From contig JAFEEB010000067.1 in the NCBI GenBank assembly GCA_018241325.1, positions 1 to 49,937 of the forward strand: a stretch of DNA of 49,937 bases, written 5' to 3'. A model generated the notes under the pieces. The model was not told the origin of the DNA and ran no database searches. It saw only the letters and a program-made list of their open reading frames with translations. The DNA is from Pseudomonadota bacterium (GTDB lineage: Bacteria > Pseudomonadota > Gammaproteobacteria > Burkholderiales > Burkholderiaceae_C). Below are positions 43,385-49,937 of the stretch, piece by piece. The translations under genes and the position numbers were made by a program. The stretch's first letter is position 1; the number at the start of each line of letters is the position of its first letter.

Positions 43385-45086
43385 AGGCCCCAGCGCCGTC
43401 GGCCGCGATCCAGCGCGCCGCCTTCTCGGCCATCATCAGCGTGGGGCTGTTGGTGTTGCCGCTGGTGATGGTGGGCATGGCGCCGGCGTCGACCACGCGC
43501 AGGCCGGCAATCACGCCGCCGCGGCCGTCGCGTACGTGCAGGCGTGGGGTAAGCACGGCCTGCGCGTCGCCGTCGCGGCCCATGGCGGTGGTGCCCACGG
43601 GGTGGAAGATGGTGCTGGCGATGTCGCCGGCCAGGCGCGCCAGGTCTTCGTCGCTTTGGTATTGCGCACCGGGCTTGAACTCTTCGGGTGCGAAGCGCGC
43701 CATGGCCGGCTGCGCCACGATGCGGCGGGTGACGCGCAGGCTGTCGGCGGCGATCTTTTGATCCGCCTCGGTGGCCAGGTAGTTGGGGGCGATGGCCGGC
43801 GCGTCCTCGAAGCGCGGGCTCTTGATTGCTACCCAGCCCCGGCTGGTGGGGTTGAGGTTGCACACGCTGGCGGTGATGGCGGGAAAGGCGTGCAGCGGTT
43901 CGCCAAAGGCGTCCAGGCTGAGCGGCTGCACGTGGTACTCCAGGTTGGGCCAGGCCTGATCGGGCGACGAGCGGGTGAAGGCGCCCAACTGGCTGGGCGC
44001 CATGCTCATGGGCCCGGTGCGGCGCAGCAGGTATTCGAGCCCGATGGCGGCCTTGCCCCACGCGGTGGCGGCCAGCGTGTTGAGCGTGCGCGCGCCCTGC
44101 ACGGTGTACACGCTGCGAATCTGCAAATGGTCTTGCAGGTTGGCGCCCACGCCGGGCACGTCGGCCAGCACCTCGATGCCGTGGCGCTGCAACAGGTCGG
44201 CCGGGCCGATGCCCGACAGTTGCAGCAACTGCGGCGAGCCGATGCTGCCGGCGCTCAGGATGAGTTGCCCGCCCGGCGCCAGGCGCGCCTCGGTCATTTC
44301 GCGGCCCGTCCACACCTGCGCGCCGGTGCAGCGCAAGCCCGCATCGCCGCGCTCGATGCGCAGCCGCGCCACCTGGGCGTTCGTCCACAACTCGAAGTTG
44401 GGGCGCCCCAGGCAAGCGGGCCGCAGGAAGGCCTTGGCCGTGTTCCAGCGCCAGCCGTTTTTCTGGTTGACCTGAAAGTAGCCGACGCCTTCGTTGTTGC
44501 CCTGGTTGAAGTCGTCGGTGGCGGGAATACCCGCCTGCACCGCCGCCTGAGCGAAGGCGTCCAGCACCTCCCAGCGCAGGCGCTGGCGGTCCACGCGCCA
44601 TTCGCCGCCGTGGCCGTGCCAGCGCGCAGTTTCGAGCGAAATCGGGCTGTGGCGCTCATCGGACGTGCGCGAGACGCTATCCAATCGATAGTGATCCTCG
44701 TGCGCCATGAAGTCAGGCAGGCAACGCTCCCAGCGCCATTCGCCCTCGCCCGTCATGGCTGCCCACTGGTCATAGTCGCGCGACTGGCCGCGCAAGTACA
44801 GCATGCCGTTGATGCTGGAGCAACCGCCCAGCACCTTGCCGCGCGGGTAGCGCAGGGTGCGCCCGTTCAGGCCGGCGGCGGGCTCGGTCTGGTACAGCCA
44901 GTCGGTGCGCGGGTTGCCGATGCAGTACAGGTAGCCGACGGGGATGTGAATCCAGTGGTAGTCGTCCTGGCCGCCGGCCTCGATCAAGAGCACGCGCTTG
45001 CCCGCATCGCGCGAGAGGCGGTTGGCCAGCAGGCTGCCGGCGGTGCCGGCGCCGACGATGATGAAGTCGAAGGTGGAATCGCTCAT
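43374..45086 (-). CDS. GMC-family FAD oxidoreductase (choline/alcohol dehydrogenase-like)
   Basis: 570-residue flavoenzyme of the glucose-methanol-choline family. The ADP-binding fold is at the N-terminus (FIIVGAGTAGSLLANRL, GxGxxG at 12-17, then VLLIEAGG). GMC signature 1 is in RYPRGKVLGGCSSINGMLYL near 90 and signature 2 in GSIGSPQLLQLSGIGP near 265. The active-site His is in IFHPVGTTAMG near 500 and the partner in SGNTNSPTLMMAEKAAR near 548. It is closest in style to choline/aliphatic alcohol dehydrogenases (BetA-like, AlkJ-like), but no betaine genes are adjacent. Residues about 131-152 are encoded by an inverted ATAGCTGC repeat. Confidence 0.9.
   Translation of the reverse strand: MSDSTFDFIIVGAGTAGSLLANRLSRDAGKRVLLIEAGGQDDYHWIHIPVGYLYCIGNPRTDWLYQTEPAAGLNGRTLRYPRGKVLGGCSSINGMLYLRGQSRDYDQWAAMTGEGEWRWERCLPDFMAHEDHYRLDSVSRTSDERHSPISLETARWHGHGGEWRVDRQRLRWEVLDAFAQAAVQAGIPATDDFNQGNNEGVGYFQVNQKNGWRWNTAKAFLRPACLGRPNFELWTNAQVARLRIERGDAGLRCTGAQVWTGREMTEARLAPGGQLILSAGSIGSPQLLQLSGIGPADLLQRHGIEVLADVPGVGANLQDHLQIRSVYTVQGARTLNTLAATAWGKAAIGLEYLLRRTGPMSMAPSQLGAFTRSSPDQAWPNLEYHVQPLSLDAFGEPLHAFPAITASVCNLNPTSRGWVAIKSPRFEDAPAIAPNYLATEADQKIAADSLRVTRRIVAQPAMARFAPEEFKPGAQYQSDEDLARLAGDIASTIFHPVGTTAMGRDGDAQAVLTPRLHVRDGRGGVIAGLRVVDAGAMPTITSGNTNSPTLMMAEKAARWIAADGAGAFTP
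44631..44692 (-). repeat. ATAGCTGC-family repeat inside the GMC oxidoreductase gene
   Basis: On the minus strand: CACTATCGATTGGATAGCGT, CTCGCGCACGTCCGATGAGC, GCCACAGCCCGATTTCGC, TCGAAA. It keeps the frame and encodes about 20 residues (SVSRTSDERHSPISLET) between HYRLD and HGHGGEW, where relatives have a short loop. Confidence 0.7.
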
Positions 45087-45186
45087 GAAGGGGGCGTGTT
45101 GCGTGCGCCCCAAAGCATACGCGGCCCAACGCCGGCGCTGTTATCCGTCAGCCTGCTCATCCATGACGCTGGACACCACCCGCAGC

Positions 45187-45402
45187 CGATGAAACCCAAA
45201 GAGCCAAATGGCCGCGGAGCAGGCCATGCCAGCGATCGCCGTGGCCGGGATCCCCCTGGTCACTGGCGATGCCCCCTGGAGGGGGCTGAGGTCTGCGGCT
45301 CCAGACTTGCCTGCGCAGATCTGGACAGACCGAAGGGCCGCCGCCTCTGGCGGCGAGCACCGGGCGGAACATCGCGCAGCGCGTGGAGACTGGGGGTGTT
45401 TT
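45187..45402 (+). repeat. 3'-end structured repeat element, copy 5 (long)
   Basis: Starts GATGAAACCCAAAGAGCC, carries ATGGCCGCGGAGCAGGCCAT and a GCCCCCTGGAGGGGGC hairpin, then the composite hairpin module (45290-45331) and a GGCCGCCGCCTCTGGCGGCG hairpin, and ends CGCGTGGAGACTGGGGGTG four bases before the DUF937 stop codon (DUF937 gene on minus). It fills most of the 319-base gap 45087-45405; no gene was seen there. Confidence 0.75.
45290..45331 (+). repeat. Composite hairpin module, copy B
   Basis: Outer stem GGTCTG/CAGACC, CGGC bulge, inner stem TCCAGACTTGC/GCAGATCTGGA with a CTGC loop. It is homologous to 18263-18304 with coordinated changes in both arms. Confidence 0.75.
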
Positions 45403-45405
45403 ATT

Positions 45406-45903
45406 TCAACGACGGCTGAGGTTGTTCTTCATGTGCGCCAAGGCAATGGCCAGCGCGCCGGCGCCCAGGGTCTTGACCAGATCGGGGTGCTCGGCATAGA
45501 TGCCGCTGATGCGGTCGAGCAGGCCGGGCTCCTGCTTTTGCGCCGAAACCACCACGTCGCGCACCTGGTCGGGCGTGACGGTGCCGGCCTTGGCCGCGGA
45601 CACCTGCGGCGTGTCGGCGCCTTCGTGCCCGGCCAGCACGCCGCCGGCCACGCCGGCCAGCGCGCCGGGGCCCAGTTTTTCGGTGATGGTGTTGAGGATG
45701 GCGGCCTGCTGCTCGGGGCTGGCCTGGCCGAACATCTGCGAGACGATCTGCGACAGATCGGGCGTCTGGTCCGAGCGCAGCGCGGCGCTCACGCCGCCCT
45801 GCAGATCGGCCTTGCTCGCGCTTTGCGTGACCTGATCGAGTTGGCTGGCATTGGGCTGGCTGGCGCCGCCCACGATTTGTTGCAAGAGATCGGCCAGGGA
45901 CAT
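45406..45903 (-). CDS. DUF937 family protein
   Basis: 165-residue cytoplasmic protein of the DUF937 type: MSLADLLQQIVGGASQPNAS at the start, a Gln/Ser-rich middle (SQIVSQMFGQASPEQQAAIL) and a Gly/Ala-rich segment (GPGALAGVAGGVLAGHEGAD), then SGIYAEHPDLVKTLGAGALA and a basic tail. Relatives include YidB-like proteins; the function is unknown. ATG at 45903 has a GGAG ribosome site and is preferred over an in-frame start at 45939. A long structured repeat follows the stop directly. No operon partner is evident. Confidence 0.82.
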   Translation of the reverse strand: MSLADLLQQIVGGASQPNASQLDQVTQSASKADLQGGVSAALRSDQTPDLSQIVSQMFGQASPEQQAAILNTITEKLGPGALAGVAGGVLAGHEGADTPQVSAAKAGTVTPDQVRDVVVSAQKQEPGLLDRISGIYAEHPDLVKTLGAGALAIALAHMKNNLSRR

Positions 45904-45973
45904 GGCGGCTCCGTCTTCGAGAGTTGATGAAAGAAGCAATATAGCCCCGAAGCGGCGCCGCCGCGTGTGGCGG

Positions 45974-46285
45974 TCAGCTCATCTCGCCCGTCCTGGGGCT
46001 GGCGCCATGGACAAGGCCGTCGCGCGTGGCCTGCCGCACCTGCTCGCGCGTGAGGCCCGAGCGGGTCGGCACCATGTGGGGGAGACTGGCTTCGCCCGCG
46101 AGGGGCCGCTGACGGATCGCGCCAGCGCGTACCGCATCCCGCGGCGTCATGCTCTCGACGCCGTGCGCTGCATCGAAAAGCGTGAACTGCGGGTATTCGC
46201 CCGCTGCCGGGCCCGCTGCGAAAGCCGTGTTGGCCACCAAAATGGCAGCGCAGGTGGAGGCGAGGGTGATGGTGATCCGGGTCAT
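45974..46285 (-). CDS. Small exported protein with GEYP and basic C-terminal motif
   Basis: 103-residue protein. The signal peptide is residues 1-23 (ITLASTCAAILVANTAFA), followed by GPAAGEYPQFTLFD, a motif I associate with small uncharacterised exported proteins of Burkholderiales, and a C-terminal LTREQVRQATRDGLVHGASP helix reminiscent of DUF4148-type proteins. No enzymatic motif. The ATG at 46285 has an AAGGAAAT ribosome site. It lies 70 bases upstream of the DUF937 gene on the same strand, but a direct functional link is not apparent. Confidence 0.72.
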   Translation of the reverse strand: MTRITITLASTCAAILVANTAFAAGPAAGEYPQFTLFDAAHGVESMTPRDAVRAGAIRQRPLAGEASLPHMVPTRSGLTREQVRQATRDGLVHGASPRTGEMS

Positions 46286-46675
46286 GATGCATTTCCTTGG
46301 GCGCATGGCGCCTTGAACAGTCGGCGCGGCCGACGGGCTGGGCTTCAAAGCCGTCGCATGGCGATGCGGCGGCTCCGAACGGGCCTGGATCGCCAAACGG
46401 TTCGAAACGCTTGTTGGCCAACCAGACAGCCTTGCATACGCAGCCCGCGCGGCCTTGGATGCATCGCGCATCGGTGCGTGCCGCCATCGCCCGCGAGGCA
46501 GCGCGTCCGGGTGGCGCGGGCCGGGCTCACGTCGAGGCGTGGACTGACAGACACGCCGGCCGTCTGGGACTATGCTCGTGAGACCTCGCCGGCGGGCAGC
46601 CGGACCGACGTCGTGTTTTGGCTCCGTCGATTCAGGGTGAGCTGCCAGCAAGGGCAAACCTCAAAGGAGAAAACC
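46286..46675. other. 390-base gap without a recognised gene
   Basis: Divergent intergenic region between the GEYP protein and the CHRD gene. Short open frames exist on both strands but look like random high-GC frames. No repeat of the families seen elsewhere, no tRNA and no clear terminator. Only the CHRD ribosome site AAAGGAG at about 46662-46668 is evident. Promoters for both flanking genes must lie here. Confidence 0.5.
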
Positions 46676-47134
46676 ATGTCGCAAATTTTCCTGAAGCGCA
46701 CCGTCAAGATGCTTGGTGGCCTGGCCTTGGCGGGTACGCTGGGCTTGGCGCTGGCGTCCCCCGTCTCGTTCGATGTGCCGTTGTCAGGCGACCAACAGGT
46801 TCCGGCGGTGCAAACCGCGGGCAGTGGCTCGGCCAAGCTGACATACGACCCCGATACGCGGGTCGTGACCTGGAGCATCAGCTTCAGCAACTTGTCCAGT
46901 CCTGCCACGATGGCGCACTTTCACGGTCCCGCCGTGGCCGGAAAAAACGCCGGCGTGAAAGTCTGGATCTCCGAAAAGGGCATGGAGCCGAAGAGCCCGA
47001 TCAACGGGCAGGCGACTTTGTCCGCGGACGACGCCAAGATGTTCGCCGCCGGGGACATGTACATCAACGTTCACAGCAAGGACCACCCCAACGGCGAGAT
47101 TCGCGGCCAGGTGATTCCGCCCAAGGGCAACTGA
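46676..47134 (+). CDS. CHRD-domain exported protein
   Basis: 152-residue protein with a signal peptide (about 1-27, KMLGGLALAGTLGLALASPV) and one CHRD domain (about 30-150). Domain hallmarks are PLSGDQQVPAVQTAGSGSAK, VTWSISFSNLSSPATMAHFHGPA and the closing MYINVHSKDHPNGEIRGQVI. CHRD domains occur in chordin and in many bacterial secreted proteins; the bacterial role is unknown, with the conserved His residues (HFHG, NVHS) suggesting metal binding. The ATG at 46676 has a very good AAAGGAGAAAACC leader. It converges with the PRC-barrel gene. Confidence 0.88.
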   Translation: MSQIFLKRTVKMLGGLALAGTLGLALASPVSFDVPLSGDQQVPAVQTAGSGSAKLTYDPDTRVVTWSISFSNLSSPATMAHFHGPAVAGKNAGVKVWISEKGMEPKSPINGQATLSADDAKMFAAGDMYINVHSKDHPNGEIRGQVIPPKGN

Positions 47135-47370
47135 CCTGACGGTGCGCGCAGGGCGTCGCCACGAGCCTTCAGGCCGATCGCCCTGGCGAGGCTCTGCGGA
47201 TCGATCCCTGGCCTGTCCGTGCGCCGTCCCGATGGCTTGGGATTCGCCCGCCCATGCGAACCCCGCGGGCTTCAGGCTGGAGCGCCTTGCGCAATGGCGG
47301 CGCGCCTCCCGGCGAACCGCCATGTGTGACAGCGAGCCCTTCTTCTATGAGCAAGGACTCGGCTACTGCA

Positions 47371-47730
47371 TCAAATGTCCCACCGCGCGCCGTAGTAGTC
47401 GTAGACCTCGCGGCCGTAGGCGTCGGTGTAGTTGGGATTTTCGCCGCTGCCGTAGCGCGGGGCGTCCTTCAGGCGCTCCTTGTCGAGAGGAACGACGTAT
47501 CCATCGCGTTCGTGGTCGTACTCGAGTGCGCTCCAAGGCAATGGGTAACGGTCGGTTCCCATCCCCAGGAAGCCGCCAAACTCGAGCACGGCATAGCGAA
47601 CATTGCCGCTCACCCGGTCGATCATGACGGTCTCGATCGACCCGAGCTTTTCTCCGGCCGTGTTGTAGACGTTGGTGCCACCCACCTTGTCCGACGAAAT
47701 GAGGCCTGTGGTTTCCAGATTGCTTTGCAT
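47371..47730 (-). CDS. PRC-barrel domain protein
   Basis: 119-residue cytoplasmic protein with a PRC-barrel at about 8-85 (LISSDKVGGTNVYNTAGEKL, GSIETVMIDRVSGNVRYAVL, PLPWSALEYDHERDGYVV), a fold also found in RimM and photosynthetic reaction centre H subunits. Stand-alone members like this are common in Proteobacteria, often stress-induced, and without a known mechanism. The C-terminus is Tyr-rich (NYTDAYGREVYDYYGARWDI). ATG at 47730 has a CAGGAGA ribosome site and is preferred over the in-frame 47757. The 236-base gap to the CHRD gene shows nothing recognisable. Confidence 0.87.
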   Translation of the reverse strand: MQSNLETTGLISSDKVGGTNVYNTAGEKLGSIETVMIDRVSGNVRYAVLEFGGFLGMGTDRYPLPWSALEYDHERDGYVVPLDKERLKDAPRYGSGENPNYTDAYGREVYDYYGARWDI

Positions 47731-47867
47731 GGTGATCTCCTGTTGAGACTCAACCATAAGGGCCAGCGCGTCCGCGCCGCGTAGGACCGGGGACGATCCG
47801 CGGGTCGGCGTGCCCCTACAGCCGACGGCCGCGCCTCACCGCGCGCCGATGATCCCGCCGCTGGCGA

Positions 47868-49937
<2,070 letters not shown>

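Noticed and set aside
46297-46581. 94-codon plus-strand frame in the gap before the CHRD gene
   Set aside because: No ribosome site, Arg/Ala-rich composition and no homology that I can recognise; consistent with a random high-GC frame.

Overview
The window reads as chromosomal DNA of a high-GC betaproteobacterium of the Burkholderiales, most likely the family Comamonadaceae. The basis is strong G/C third-position codon bias, family-typical protein sequences (GlyQ, FabA/FabB, ArgG, RpoN, DsbA with a CVHC active site), many CaiB/BaiF and Bug-type proteins, and short intergenic repeats of kinds I associate with that family. The genus cannot be fixed from sequence alone. No rRNA, tRNA, CRISPR array, prophage or transposase gene was recognised.

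Layout. 1-7310 is mainly minus strand: glyQ-glyS (glyS runs off the left edge), fabA-fabB, corC-lnt and an unknown membrane protein. 7394-12732 holds a LysR regulator, a 167-bp palindrome, a DUF2214 membrane protein and a set resembling lipid A hexosamine modification loci: ChbG/HpnK-type deacetylase and GT39 transferase on plus, GT2 and GtrA on minus, converging. 12803-21509 has psiF, argS, a SPOR protein, dsbA, lptA-lptB, rpoN and an RlmL-like methyltransferase. 21514-29587 is the main accessory block: a LysR regulator divergent from a six-gene plus-strand operon (CoA-transferase, Bug binding protein, CoA-transferase, crotonase, AtuA-like protein, dienoyl-CoA-reductase-like SDR). This looks like an uptake-plus-catabolism unit for an unknown organic acid.

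29657-37023 has an orphan PIN protein, glcE-glcF (no glcD adjacent), a glutathione peroxidase, an EamA transporter, lplT and alr. 37085-41361 has a DUF3047 protein, a small secreted protein bracketed by inverted repeats, a TauE/SafE permease, a candidate small RNA and argG. 41489-47730 has a methyltransferase, a LysR regulator, a GMC oxidoreductase and four small proteins (DUF937, an exported GEYP protein, CHRD, PRC-barrel). The right end is the C-terminal part of metH.

The most distinctive feature is the load of small repeats. One ~60-bp family has copies both between genes and in frame inside genes. A 44-bp hairpin repeat is inserted in frame, in the same orientation and frame, in metH and the AtuA-like gene. 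A larger structured element lies directly after the stop codons of four genes. A shared ~42-bp hairpin module occurs in two otherwise different 3'-end elements with paired, compensating substitutions. These point to hairpin elements that spread through both untranslated and translated sequence.
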